Assembly: GCF_029853695.1 (NCBI RefSeq)
Contig: NZ_CP122537.1
Coordinates: 2,997,501-3,061,500 of the forward strand
Direction: 5' to 3'
Source of the DNA: Jannaschia sp. GRR-S6-38
Lineage (GTDB): Bacteria > Pseudomonadota > Alphaproteobacteria > Rhodobacterales > Rhodobacteraceae
Length of the DNA stretch: 64,000 nt
In this document: positions 1-8,852 of the stretch, piece after piece
Layout of the letters: each line of letters begins with the position of its first letter
Numbering within the stretch: the stretch's first letter is position 1
Made by a program: the position numbers and the translations under genes
Notes under the pieces: model-generated
Database searches by the model: none
Seen by the model: only the letters and a program-made list of their open reading frames with translations
What the model was told of the DNA's origin: nothing

Positions 1-1623
1 GCGCAGCGCCTCCGCCTCCGAGGGCGCGCAGATCGGCAGCCAGTCGGAATCGCCGTCCGGATCCAGCGTGTACCAGACCGGAACCTGGTGGCCCCACCAG
101 AGCTGGCGCGAGATGCACCAGGGCTCGATATTCTCGAGCCAGTGGAAATAGACCTTGCGGTCGGCCTCCGGCATGATCCTCACGGTGCCGTCACCAACGG
201 CGTCGATGGCGGGCTGGACGATCTTGTCGGTGGCGACGAACCACTGGTCGGTCAGCATCGGCTCGATCACGACCTTCGAGCGATCGCCATAGGGCTGCAT
301 GATGGGCTTGGCCTCGACCAGCGGGACCAACTCGGACGTGCGCGTCTCGCCGCCTTCCTCGGGCGCGAGCGGCGTGCGCTTGGCCGCGCCCAGCCGCGGA
401 TCGGTCTCGGGGACCATGACGGCCAGGCCTTCGACAGTGATCTCCGCAACGACGCGCATGCGCGCCTCGAAGCGGTCGAGCCCGCGCAGGTGATCGGGGA
501 CGAGGTTGATCGCGTCGATCTCACCCTCGCTCATGCCGATGGAATGGTCGCGCAGCTGTGCCGCCGTCTTCGCGGCCTGCGCATAAGGCGCGCCGTCGTC
601 GCGCATCGCGCCGGTCGTGTCCATCAGCCGGTAGCAGGGGATCTCGTTGCGCTTGGCAACCGCGTAGTCGTTGAAGTCGTGCGCGCCGGTGATCTTGACC
701 GCACCCGAGCCGAAATCGGGATCCGGATACTCGTCGGTGATGATCGGGATCTGCCGGCGATGGGCCTTGGGCCCGACCGGGATCTCGCAGAGCTTGCCGA
801 CGATGGGCGCGTAGCGCTCGTCCGACGGATGGACCGCGACCGCGCCGTCGCCCAGCATCGTCTCGGGCCGCGTCGTGGCGATGGAGATCCAGTCGCGGGT
901 CTCGGTGAAGAGGACGTTCCCGTCTTCGTCGCGCTCGACATATTCATAGGTCTCGCCGCCGGCGAGCGGGTATTTGAAGTGCCACATGTGGCCCGGGGTC
1001 TCGACATTCTCGACCTCGAGATCCGAGATCGCGGTCTCGAAATGCGGGTCCCAATTGACCAGCCGCTTGCCGCGATAGATCAGCCCCTTCTCGTACATCT
1101 CGACGAAGACCTTGATGACCGCGTCGTGGAAGTTCTGTCCGCCCGGGGTGCCGTCGATATCGCCGGGTGCGCCGGCCATGGTGAAGGCCTCGCGGTCCCA
1201 ATCCGCGGACGCGCCCAGCCGTTCGAGCTGTTCGCGGATGTTGCCGCGGGATTTGCGCTTCTGCTGCCAGACGCGGTCGAGGAAGACGTCGCGGCCCATC
1301 TCGGTGCGCGACGGCTCCTGGTTGGCGGCCATTTCGCGTTCGGTGACCATCTGCGTGGCGATGCCTGCGTGATCGGTGCCCGGCTGCCAGAGCGTGTCGA
1401 AGCCGCGCATCCGGTGCCAGCGCGTCAGGATGTCCTGCAGCGTGTTGTTGAAGGCGTGGCCCATATGCAGGCTGCCGGTGACGTTGGGCGGCGGGATCAG
1501 GATCGAGAAGGTTGGCTTGCCGGGCTTAGCGTTCGCGCCGGCGGCGAAGCAGCGGGCCTCGCTCCAGGCGGCGCGGATGCGGGCCTCGGCCTCGGCCGCG
1601 TTGAAGGTCTTGTTCATGGTCAT
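1..1623 (-). CDS. valS: Valine--tRNA ligase (5' part, cut by window edge)
   Basis: Class I aminoacyl-tRNA synthetase that charges tRNA-Val in the cytoplasm. The minus strand is open from an ATG at 1623 to base 1, giving 541 N-terminal residues. The N-terminal region has [13 protein letters not shown], with the HIGH-type signature HMGH at residues 53-56, and a long connective (CP1 editing) region follows. Full-length ValRS is about 900-1000 residues, so the KMSKS loop, anticodon-binding domain and C-terminal coiled coil lie left of base 1. A second in-frame ATG two codons downstream (1617) could also serve as start. No frame break is seen. Confidence 0.97.
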   Translation of the reverse strand, partial: MTMNKTFNAAEAEARIRAAWSEARCFAAGANAKPGKPTFSILIPPPNVTGSLHMGHAFNNTLQDILTRWHRMRGFDTLWQPGTDHAGIATQMVTEREMAANQEPSRTEMGRDVFLDRVWQQKRKSRGNIREQLERLGASADWDREAFTMAGAPGDIDGTPGGQNFHDAVIKVFVEMYEKGLIYRGKRLVNWDPHFETAISDLEVENVETPGHMWHFKYPLAGGETYEYVERDEDGNVLFTETRDWISIATTRPETMLGDGAVAVHPSDERYAPIVGKLCEIPVGPKAHRRQIPIITDEYPDPDFGSGAVKITGAHDFNDYAVAKRNEIPCYRLMDTTGAMRDDGAPYAQAAKTAAQLRDHSIGMSEGEIDAINLVPDHLRGLDRFEARMRVVAEITVEGLAVMVPETDPRLGAAKRTPLAPEEGGETRTSELVPLVEAKPIMQPYGDRSKVVIEPMLTDQWFVATDKIVQPAIDAVGDGTVRIMPEADRKVYFHWLENIEPWCISRQLWWGHQVPVWYTLDPDGDSDWLPICAPSEAEALR

Positions 1624-1713
1624 CGGGCGGCTCCGTCCGGGGCGCGCGCCGGGGCGGGCGCGCGGCATGTGTCGCGCGCCCGGATAGCCTTATGGTGGGC
1701 CAAGGGAAACCCT

Positions 1714-2499
1714 TCAGAGCAGCGGGGGCAGCCCGGTCCAGCCCATCCCGTAGGCCGCGAGGGCCAGCGTGGCCGCCGACCAGAGGGCCGTCATCGCGGC
1801 GCCGGTGCCGTAGGGCAGCCGGCCCAGCGCCGAGAGCGCCAGCGCGGCGAGCGGCACGATCTGCATCGCGTGGAAGGCGGCGAGATGCGCGGGGCGCAGG
1901 TCGCCCGGCATCAGCGTCCAGCCGAAGGGCGGCAGGCCCGGGCCCTCGACCGGGGCGGCGGAGAGCGCCATCGCGATGGGCACAGTCAGGACGAAAGTGG
2001 CGACGAAGGCCCAGCCGGCGGCGCGCTCGATCTCGCCCCAGCCATGGCGCAGCAGTAGCGCGCCCCGGATCAACGCGCCGGAGGTCAGGACGAGGGCGAG
2101 AAGGCCCATGGCCGGCGCGATCGCGGCGACGATCGGAGCGGCGGCGTCGGCCTGCGCGCGGAGGCCCAGCGCCGCGACGGATGCGACCCAGGCGAATTCG
2201 GCGGCCGCGGCGGCGACCACGATCCGGTCGAGCCGCCGCATCCAGCCCGCGTGCCGCAGGCGCGGCGGCAGGAAGCGCGCCGACCAGGCCAGCGTCAACA
2301 GGTAGAGCCCAAGCGCGGCGGCCGTCTCGAGCGGATTGCGCCCGGCGATCGTGCCGTCGGCGAGGCGGGTGTCGGTCAGCGACACGAGCATGAGGGGCAG
2401 GCAGAGAAGCAGGAGAAACGCGCCGGCGCGGGCCAGCAGTGGCGCATCCTCGGTCAGGCGCTGGGTCGGCGGGTGGGGGGTGAAGGTGGCGACGGTCAT
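1714..2499 (-). CDS. Polytopic membrane protein of unknown function
   Basis: I do not recognise a family. The 261-residue product has a short cytosolic N-terminus followed by about six to seven hydrophobic segments, for example around residues 25-42, 60-76, 95-112, 125-150, 165-180 and 208-250, so it should sit in the inner membrane. A GGAGA ribosome-binding site precedes the ATG. It is transcribed away from the TetR-type regulator at 2650. A perfect palindrome lies in the shared intergenic region, so it is probably the main target of that regulator. Such arrangements often involve export or stress-responsive membrane proteins, but nothing in the sequence names a substrate. Confidence 0.75.
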   Translation of the reverse strand: MTVATFTPHPPTQRLTEDAPLLARAGAFLLLLCLPLMLVSLTDTRLADGTIAGRNPLETAAALGLYLLTLAWSARFLPPRLRHAGWMRRLDRIVVAAAAAEFAWVASVAALGLRAQADAAAPIVAAIAPAMGLLALVLTSGALIRGALLLRHGWGEIERAAGWAFVATFVLTVPIAMALSAAPVEGPGLPPFGWTLMPGDLRPAHLAAFHAMQIVPLAALALSALGRLPYGTGAAMTALWSAATLALAAYGMGWTGLPPLL

Positions 2500-2596
2500 G
2501 CGGGGGTCTCCTTTCGATCAGGGCGGCGGGCCGAGGACGGGGATTCTCGTGGCCGATCTTGACGATGACTAGGAGAGGGTGGGTGCGAGATCTTTG

Positions 2597-2623
2597 CAGC
2601 GTCAAGAAATAATTTTGACGCTG
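2597..2623. promoter_or_regulatory. Palindromic operator candidate for the adjacent TetR regulator
   Basis: CAGCGTCAA (2597-2605) and TTGACGCTG (2615-2623) form a perfect 9-bp inverted repeat around a 9-nt AT-rich spacer. It lies between a divergent membrane protein gene and tetR. The right arm contains TTGACG, which is a good -35 for tetR with TAAGAG 17 bp downstream, although that -10 is close to the start codon. Binding here would block tetR transcription (autorepression) and probably that of the divergent gene. Assignment to the TetR protein is by position only. Confidence 0.6.
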
Positions 2624-2649
2624 TCAGGTTTCGGCGGTAAGAGGGGCCC

Positions 2650-3306
2650 ATGACCGCACCGACGACCCCCGATCAAACCACCGCGCCGCCGCGCGCCTAT
2701 CACCACGGCGACCTGCGCGCCGCGCTTCTGGACGCCGCCGAGGCAGAGCTGTCGGAGCGGGGGGTCGAAGGCTTCTCGCTTCGCAAGGTCGCCGCGCGCG
2801 CCGGGGTCAGCCACGCCGCCCCCGCGCATCACTTCAAGGACGCGGGCGGGCTCCTGACGGCGCTCGCGGCGCGCGGCTTCGACCGGCTGGTGGCGATGCA
2901 GGACGCCCGGGCGGTGGGCGTGCCTGAGGGCGACCTTCGTGGGGAGCTACTGGCCTACGGGCTGGCCTATGTCGATTTCGCGCGCGAGCACACGGCGCTG
3001 TTCCGGCTGTGCTTCTCCTCCGACCGGCCCGATCACGCCGCGCCGGAGCTGGAGCGCGCGGGCGGGGCGGCCTATGGCTCGATGACCGCGCGGGTCGCCG
3101 CGCTGGCCCGGCGCGAGGTCGAGGCGGTGCAGCCCGATATCTGGGCCTGCTGGGGAATGATCCACGGGATCGCGGATCTTCTGGCCTCGGGGCGGATGCA
3201 CAGCCTGGGCGATCTGGAGCGGCCGGCGCGCGAACGGGCGATCATCGCGCTGATGACGCGTGTCCTGCCGCCCGCCTCCGAGGACGAGGCGGCCGGCCCG
3301 TCCTGA
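2650..3306 (+). CDS. TetR/AcrR family transcriptional regulator
   Basis: DNA-binding repressor of 218 residues. The N-terminal helix-turn-helix is typical (DLRAALLDAAEAEL... GFSLRKVAARAGVSHAAPAHHF, about residues 20-68). The helical C-terminal ligand-binding part (about 80-205) resembles the TetR families with a WHG-type C-terminal domain. AAGAGGGG a few bases before the ATG serves as ribosome-binding site. The gene is divergent from a membrane protein and shares a 27-bp palindrome with it. The CoxL-like gene starts 95 bp downstream on the same strand, so co-transcription is possible. I saw no second copy of the palindrome before that gene. The ligand is unknown. Confidence 0.92.
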   Translation: MTAPTTPDQTTAPPRAYHHGDLRAALLDAAEAELSERGVEGFSLRKVAARAGVSHAAPAHHFKDAGGLLTALAARGFDRLVAMQDARAVGVPEGDLRGELLAYGLAYVDFAREHTALFRLCFSSDRPDHAAPELERAGGAAYGSMTARVAALARREVEAVQPDIWACWGMIHGIADLLASGRMHSLGDLERPARERAIIALMTRVLPPASEDEAAGPS

Positions 3307-3401
3307 GCCGCGACACCCGGCTCCGGACAATTCGCCACTCTGGACAGCAGAGCCCGCCTCGCTAAGGTCCGGCGCGACTGCAAACCCTCCCGGAGACTGT
3401 C

Positions 3402-5699
3402 ATGGAAAAGTTCGGCCTGAGCCAATCGAACCGCCGCGCCGAGGATCCGCGCCTGCTGACGGGGGGCGGCTCCTATGTCGACGACCGCGCGCCGGCGGGG
3501 GCCTTGCGGGCCTATGTGCTGCGCTCGCAGGTCGCGCATGGCGAGATCGCGACGCTGGACGTGTCCGAGGCCGAGGCCGCGCCGGGCGTCCACCTGGTGC
3601 TCACCGCCGCGCGGATCGAGGCCGATGGCGTGAAGAACCACATCTCGACCACGCCGGCGGAAAATCGCGACGGCACCAAGGGCGCCACGCCGACACGGCC
3701 GCTTCTGGCCAATGGGCGCGTGCGCTTCGTGGGCGAGCCGGTCGCCTTCGTGGTGGCCGACACGCTGGAGGCGGCGCGCGACGCCGCCGAGCTGATCGAG
3801 CTCGATATCGACGAGCTGCCCGTGAAGGTCGACGTGGCCGAGGGCGGGCCCGAGATCCATCCCGAGGCGCCGGGCAACCTGGCCTATGATTGGGAGAAGG
3901 GCGATGCCGACGCGACCGAGGCCGCGCTGAACACCGCCCACAAGGTCGTGCGCCTGACCGCGCAGGACAACCGCATCATCTGCGCCTCACTGGAGCCGCG
4001 CGGCGCCTGGGCGGAGATCGAAGACGGCCGTCTGCATGTCTGCGTGAACGGGCAGGGCGTCTGGGGGCCGAAGCGCCAGCTCGCCACCACGCTGGGTCTG
4101 AAGGAAGCCGACGTGCGGGTCACCAACCCGGATGTGGGGGGCGGCTTCGGCATGAAGGCGATGGGCTATCCGGAGATGTTCCTGGTCGCCCATGCGGCGC
4201 GCAAGCTGGACCGCCCGGTGCGCTGGATGAGCGACCGCTCCGAGGCGATGCTGTCGGACAATGCCGGCCGCGATCTGGTGCAGACGGCCGAGCTGGGTTT
4301 CGACGAGAACCTCAAGCTGGTGGCCTACCGCTCGACCAACGTGGCCAATATGGGCGCCTACAATTCCGGCTATGCGCAGAACATCCAGTCAGAGCTGTTC
4401 TCGAAGGTGATGCCCGGCGTCTATGACGTGCAGGCCTGCTATATGCGCTCGAAGGGGGTCTTCACCAATACCACCCAGGTCGACGCCTATCGCGGCGCGG
4501 GCCGCCCCGAGGCGATCTTCATCCTGGAACGCGCGATGGATTTCGCCGCCAAAGAGCTGGGCGTGGACCGGTTCGAGCTGCGCCGGAAATCCTTCATCCG
4601 GCCCGATCAGTTTCCCTACGCGACCGCGATGGGCGAGACCTATGACGTGGGCGATTTCGACCGCGTGCTGAGCCGCGCGATGGCCGAGGCCGATGTCGAC
4701 GGGTTCGCGGCGCGCCGCGATGCCGGCGCGGCGGCAGGCAAGCTGCGCGGGCTGGGGCTCTGCTACTACATCGAGTCGATCCTGGGCGACCCGTCCGAGA
4801 CCGCCGAGATCGAGTTCACCGAGGACGGGCGCGTGTCGCTCTATGTCGGCACGCAGTCGAACGGGCAGGGGCACGAGACGGTCTATCGCCAGTTCCTCGC
4901 CACCGATCTGGGCGTCGACGCCGACATGATCGACATCGTGCAGGGCGACAGCGACCGGATCGCCAAGGGCGGCGGCACCGGTGGCTCGCGCTCGGTGACG
5001 ACGCAAGGCACCGCGAACCGCGCCACCGCCGAGAAGGTGGTCGAGAAATTCACCCCCTTCGTCGCCGAGACGCTGCAGGTGGCGGAGGTCGCCTTCGAGG
5101 ACGGGCAGTTCCGCTCGCCCGGTTCAAACGTGGTGATGACCGTGCTGGAGGCGGCCGCGAAGGCGCGCGCTGCGGGGCGGACCGACCTTCTGAAGACGCG
5201 CGAGACGACGACGCTGCCCGGGCGCTCCTATCCCAACGGCGCGCATCTCTGCGAGGTCGAGATCGACCGCGCGACCGGCAACCTGGAGGTCGTGAAATAC
5301 ACCGTCGTCGATGATTTCGGGAACCTGATGAACCCGATGCTGGCCGAGGGTCAGGTCCATGGCGGCGTGGCGCAGGGCATCGGCCAGGCCGTGTCCGAGC
5401 ACGTGGTCTACGACGAGGACGGCCAGCTTCTGACGGCGAGCTTCATGGATTACGGCATGCCGCGCGCCGTGGGCCTGCCGATGATCGCCTTCTATTCGGA
5501 ACCGGTGCCCTCGACGCAGAACGTGCTGGGCATGAAGGGCTGCGGCGAAGCGGGAACCGTGGGCGCGATGGCGGCGGTGGCCAATGCCGCGCTCGACGCG
5601 CTCTGGCCCGTGGGCATCCGCGAGGTGGACATGCCGTTCACCCCCGCGCGCGTCTGGTCGATGCTGCAGCAGGCCGAAAGCGCCATCGCGGCGGAGTGA
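3402..5699 (+). CDS. Xanthine dehydrogenase-family molybdopterin-binding large subunit (CoxL form II-like)
   Basis: Large molybdenum-cofactor subunit of the xanthine oxidase/CO dehydrogenase family, 765 residues, close to the usual 750-810. The N-terminal aldehyde oxidase/xanthine dehydrogenase hammerhead domain spans about residues 15-130 and the molybdopterin-binding domains about 150-740. The active-site loop reads AYRGAGR (residues 362-368), which is the form II signature rather than the CO-oxidising form I AYRCSFR. The catalytic glutamate is E716 in GCGEAG. Enzymes of this type hydroxylate aldehydes or N-heterocycles; the substrate cannot be told. The usual FAD (CoxM) and 2Fe-2S (CoxS) partner genes are absent. 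The neighbours are a TetR regulator and a DUF2235 hydrolase, so partners must be encoded elsewhere. Confidence 0.93.
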   Translation: MEKFGLSQSNRRAEDPRLLTGGGSYVDDRAPAGALRAYVLRSQVAHGEIATLDVSEAEAAPGVHLVLTAARIEADGVKNHISTTPAENRDGTKGATPTRPLLANGRVRFVGEPVAFVVADTLEAARDAAELIELDIDELPVKVDVAEGGPEIHPEAPGNLAYDWEKGDADATEAALNTAHKVVRLTAQDNRIICASLEPRGAWAEIEDGRLHVCVNGQGVWGPKRQLATTLGLKEADVRVTNPDVGGGFGMKAMGYPEMFLVAHAARKLDRPVRWMSDRSEAMLSDNAGRDLVQTAELGFDENLKLVAYRSTNVANMGAYNSGYAQNIQSELFSKVMPGVYDVQACYMRSKGVFTNTTQVDAYRGAGRPEAIFILERAMDFAAKELGVDRFELRRKSFIRPDQFPYATAMGETYDVGDFDRVLSRAMAEADVDGFAARRDAGAAAGKLRGLGLCYYIESILGDPSETAEIEFTEDGRVSLYVGTQSNGQGHETVYRQFLATDLGVDADMIDIVQGDSDRIAKGGGTGGSRSVTTQGTANRATAEKVVEKFTPFVAETLQVAEVAFEDGQFRSPGSNVVMTVLEAAAKARAAGRTDLLKTRETTTLPGRSYPNGAHLCEVEIDRATGNLEVVKYTVVDDFGNLMNPMLAEGQVHGGVAQGIGQAVSEHVVYDEDGQLLTASFMDYGMPRAVGLPMIAFYSEPVPSTQNVLGMKGCGEAGTVGAMAAVANAALDALWPVGIREVDMPFTPARVWSMLQQAESAIAAE

Positions 5700-5703
5700 G
5701 CGC

Positions 5704-6765
5704 GTGCTGAACTGGCTGCGCGGACTGGGGCGGAAGGCGGCGGTCGACCGCCCCGTCCCGTCCGCGCGGACTCATGTGATCCTCTTGGACGGCACGCTCA
5801 GTTCGGTCGAGCCGGGGCGCGAGACGTCGATCGGGCTGATCTTCAAGATGCTGGAGGCGCAGGGCGCGCATTGCCTGCATTACGAGCCGGGGATCGGCTG
5901 GCGCGGCTGGCGCGCGCTGCCCGAGCTGATGGCCGGCGTCGGCATCAACGCGCAGATCCGCCGCGCCTATGCCTGGCTCGCCACCAGCTACCTGCCCGGC
6001 GACCGGGTCTTCCTGTTGGGCTATTCGCGCGGGGCCTACGCGGCGCGGGCGCTGTCGGGGATGATCGACCGGGTGGGGCTTTTGCAGCCCGAGCATGTCA
6101 ATGACGACACCGTCTGGGAGGCCTATCACCACTACCGCGAGGACCCGACCCGCGCCGCGTCGCGCAGCTTCGCCGCGCGGCTCTGCCACCCGCGGGCGCG
6201 GATCACCGCGGTGGGGGTGTTCGACACGGTGCAGGCGGTGGGCATCCGCTGGCCGATCCTGTGGCGGCTCTTTCCACAGGTCCACGCCTTCCGCTCGCAC
6301 CGGCTGGGCCAGAGCGTCGGCTGGGGATTCCACGCCATGGCGCTGGACGAGACCCGGCGCGCCTACAAGCTCGACCGCTGGCGCACGCATGGCACCCGCA
6401 CCGCGACGGTCGAGCAACTATGGTTCCGCGGCACGCATGGCGATCTGGGCGGGCAGCTCTACGGCTACGACGCGGCGCGGCCGCTGGCCAACGTGCCGCT
6501 GGTCTGGATGCTGGAGCGGCTGGAATCGGTTGGGCTGGAGCTGCCGGCGAATTGGCGCGGCCGCTTTCCGCATCGCCGGGACGCGCCTTCGGCGGGGAAC
6601 TGGCGCGGGCTGGGCTGGATCTTCGTGACGCGCGGGCGGCGCACGACCGGCATCGACGACAGCGAGGCGCTGCATCCCACCGCCTTCGGGCACCCCAAGG
6701 CGAACGGGCTGCGGCTGTGGAACCCGCCCCATGCGGTCGCCGCCGTCCCCGCCGAGACAGGGTGA
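5704..6765 (+). CDS. DUF2235 alpha/beta-hydrolase domain protein
   Basis: Predicted serine hydrolase of the DUF2235 family, related in fold to Tle1-type phospholipases. The start is taken as the GTG at 5704, four bases after the coxL-like stop, giving 353 residues. Upstream codons overlap coxL and are shadow coding. Family marks are VILLDGT near residue 28, the nucleophile elbow LLGYSRGAYAARAL (GYSRG 106-110, Ser108), and a late THGDLGG element that probably supplies the acid/base residues. There is no signal peptide or membrane segment, so it is probably cytoplasmic. No VgrG, PAAR or immunity-like gene is nearby, which argues against a secreted type VI effector. Tight spacing suggests co-transcription with the molybdoenzyme subunit. 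Confidence 0.88.
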   Translation: MLNWLRGLGRKAAVDRPVPSARTHVILLDGTLSSVEPGRETSIGLIFKMLEAQGAHCLHYEPGIGWRGWRALPELMAGVGINAQIRRAYAWLATSYLPGDRVFLLGYSRGAYAARALSGMIDRVGLLQPEHVNDDTVWEAYHHYREDPTRAASRSFAARLCHPRARITAVGVFDTVQAVGIRWPILWRLFPQVHAFRSHRLGQSVGWGFHAMALDETRRAYKLDRWRTHGTRTATVEQLWFRGTHGDLGGQLYGYDAARPLANVPLVWMLERLESVGLELPANWRGRFPHRRDAPSAGNWRGLGWIFVTRGRRTTGIDDSEALHPTAFGHPKANGLRLWNPPHAVAAVPAETG

Positions 6766-6772
6766 TCCGCGC

Positions 6773-7429
6773 CTAGTTCAGCACGCGCACCGGGTAGACG
6801 TGCACCAGGTAGAGATAGAAGAACACCAGCGACATCGCGAGGATGATGACGCCGAGCACGGGCGAGGACAGCTTCAGCCCGCTCTGCGACGCCTCGAAGC
6901 TCGTGGTCTCGGGCGCCGCCCCGTCCTCGGCGCCGCGCTTGAATTGCAGCCAGGAGAAGCCCAGCCCGGCGGCGACGACGACCAGCACCATCACGAAGAT
7001 GATCTGCGACGAGGCGCGGTGCCAGGTAAAGACGGCGTTGCGGTGACGCTGTTCGAGGATCGCGCCGCGATACTGCTCGAGGATGTAGCGGTCGATTGCA
7101 GCGCGAGTCTCGGCCGAGGGCGCGAACTCCGCGCCCATGTCGGGCAACAGGCCGAACGGGTCGCCCGTGCGGGTCTCGGTGACGAAGACGGGGGCGTCGC
7201 CGGGGCCGTTGCCGGGCGTGGTGGCGTCGGGCCCGCCGGATGCCGCATCGGGCTCGGGCGGATCGGACACGGGATCCGCGGTTGCGATTTCGGGCGCGTC
7301 CCCGGTCGCGGGCTGGGCGGCCGCGGCCCCGTCATTCGGGCCCGGGGGGACGTATTCCTGCGCGAGCGCGGGGGCGGCGAGGCCGAGCGTCAGGGCGAGC
7401 GCGGCGAGACGGCGGAGCGATGGGGGCAT
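6773..7429 (-). CDS. Signal-peptide protein with two C-terminal membrane segments, function unknown
   Basis: The 218-residue protein begins with a Sec signal peptide (about 1-23, ending ALAQ). A low-complexity Pro/Ala/Asp-rich stretch follows (about 24-90), then a short helical region containing RAAIDRYILEQYRGAILEQRH, and two hydrophobic segments near residues 142-160 and 190-210 joined by a polar loop. It should be anchored in the inner membrane with the acidic linker in the periplasm. No family is recognised. It converges with the DUF2235 gene, with seven bases between stops, and no clear terminator is seen. Confidence 0.75.
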   Translation of the reverse strand: MPPSLRRLAALALTLGLAAPALAQEYVPPGPNDGAAAAQPATGDAPEIATADPVSDPPEPDAASGGPDATTPGNGPGDAPVFVTETRTGDPFGLLPDMGAEFAPSAETRAAIDRYILEQYRGAILEQRHRNAVFTWHRASSQIIFVMVLVVVAAGLGFSWLQFKRGAEDGAAPETTSFEASQSGLKLSSPVLGVIILAMSLVFFYLYLVHVYPVRVLN

Positions 7430-7484
7430 GGGCGGCCTGCGGTCGGGAGGAGATGACGCAGCGTAACACGCGCCACCCCGACCG

Positions 7485-8798
7485 TCAGCCCAGCGGACGG
7501 ATCCTGAGCTGGGTGATCCGGTTCGCCTCGCGCCCCGCGACTTCGAAGCGGAAGCCGTGGAAGCTGAAGACCTGGCCCTGCGTGGGGATGGTCTGCGCCT
7601 CGTGGATGACGAGCCCCGCCACGGTGTTCGCCTCCTCGTCGGGCAGGCTCCAGTCGGTCGCGCGGTTGAGGTCGCGGATCGTCATGGCCCCGTCGATCAG
7701 GTAGGTGCCGTCGGCATCGGGCGTCAGAAGCGGCTCCTCCGGTTGGTCGTACTCGTCGGTAATCTCGCCCACGATCTCCTCGAGGATGTCCTCGAGTGTT
7801 ATCAAGCCCTGCAGCGCGCCGTATTCGTCCACCACGAGCGCGAAATGCGTGTGCCGCTTGAGGAATTCGCGCATCTGGTCGTCGAGCGTCGTCGTCTCGG
7901 GGACGAAATAGGGCTCCATCATCACGTCCTGCAGGCGGAAATCCTTCAGCGCCTCGATGCCGCCGCCATCGCCGCGCACCAGCCGGTCGATGGCGCGCAG
8001 CAGGTCCTTGGCGTGGACGACGCCGATGATGTTCTCCGGCTCCTCGCGGTAGACGGGCAGGCGGGTGTGGCGCGAGTTCAGGCACTGGTCGAGGATCTCG
8101 GCCGGGGGGCTGTCGACATCGACCATCTCGATGCCCGAGCGGTGGAGCATGATCTCCTCCACGAAGCGCTCGCCCAGATCGAGCGCGCCCAGCAGGCGGT
8201 CGCGGTCCTCCTTCTCGACGCCGCCCTCGGTATGGCCCAGCGTGATTGCGCCGACGATTTCCTCATGCGCGGACATGATGTCGGCATCGGGGTCGATATC
8301 GACGCCGAAGACGCGCAGGATCGCGCGGACCAGCGCGCGCACGGCGCCGACCACGGGGCTGAAGACGCGGATCACCACGGCGATCACGGGCGCCACGCGC
8401 GAGGCGGCCATCTCGGGGTTCGAGATGGCGTAGGTCTTGGGCAGAACCTCGGCGAAGATCAGGACCAGCGCGGTCATCACCAGTGTCGCCACAGCGACGC
8501 CGCCTTCGCCGAAGATCGCGGTGAAGAGCGCGGTCGCGAGCGAGGCCGCGAGGATGTTGACGATGTTGTTGCCCAGAAGCACCGAGCCGATCAGCCGCTC
8601 GTTATCCTCGGTCACCATGAGCGCGCGGGCGGCGCCGGCCTGACCCTTGTCGGCCTGGCTGCGCAGCTTGGCGCGGGACGCGGCGGTGAGCGCCGTCTCG
8701 GAGCCCGAAAAGAAGGCGGACATGGCCAGAAGGAACAGGATCGCGCCGGCGATCCCCAGCGCGGTGCCCCAGCCCATCGTCATCAGTGTGTTTTCCAT
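7485..8798 (-). CDS. HlyC/CorC (CNNM) family transporter-associated protein
   Basis: Membrane protein of the CNNM/CorC family, implicated in magnesium/cobalt homeostasis and efflux. The 437 residues show the expected order: an N-terminal DUF21/CNNM membrane domain with three to four helices (about 10-190, including FFSGSETALTAASRAKL), a tandem CBS pair (about 205-330), and a C-terminal CorC_HlyC domain (about 345-430, around DGTYLIDGAMTIRDLN). The ATG at 8798 fits the family N-terminus. It lies 54 bp downstream of xerD on the same strand and may belong to that minus-strand unit. Confidence 0.93.
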   Translation of the reverse strand: MENTLMTMGWGTALGIAGAILFLLAMSAFFSGSETALTAASRAKLRSQADKGQAGAARALMVTEDNERLIGSVLLGNNIVNILAASLATALFTAIFGEGGVAVATLVMTALVLIFAEVLPKTYAISNPEMAASRVAPVIAVVIRVFSPVVGAVRALVRAILRVFGVDIDPDADIMSAHEEIVGAITLGHTEGGVEKEDRDRLLGALDLGERFVEEIMLHRSGIEMVDVDSPPAEILDQCLNSRHTRLPVYREEPENIIGVVHAKDLLRAIDRLVRGDGGGIEALKDFRLQDVMMEPYFVPETTTLDDQMREFLKRHTHFALVVDEYGALQGLITLEDILEEIVGEITDEYDQPEEPLLTPDADGTYLIDGAMTIRDLNRATDWSLPDEEANTVAGLVIHEAQTIPTQGQVFSFHGFRFEVAGREANRITQLRIRPLG

Positions 8799-8852
8799 CC
8801 GCGCGTTATGGGGGCGCGGCGGGACGCGTTCAAGCGGCGGCTGCGGCGGCGA

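Noticed and set aside
88..2058. 656-codon open frame on the plus strand
   Set aside because: It is the reverse-strand shadow of valS and crosses the gap into the next gene. The minus-strand valS reading has a HIGH motif and correct length.
5704..6765. Type VI secretion phospholipase effector
   Set aside because: DUF2235 is related to Tle1, but there are no VgrG, PAAR, Hcp or immunity genes and the gene is packed with a molybdoenzyme subunit.
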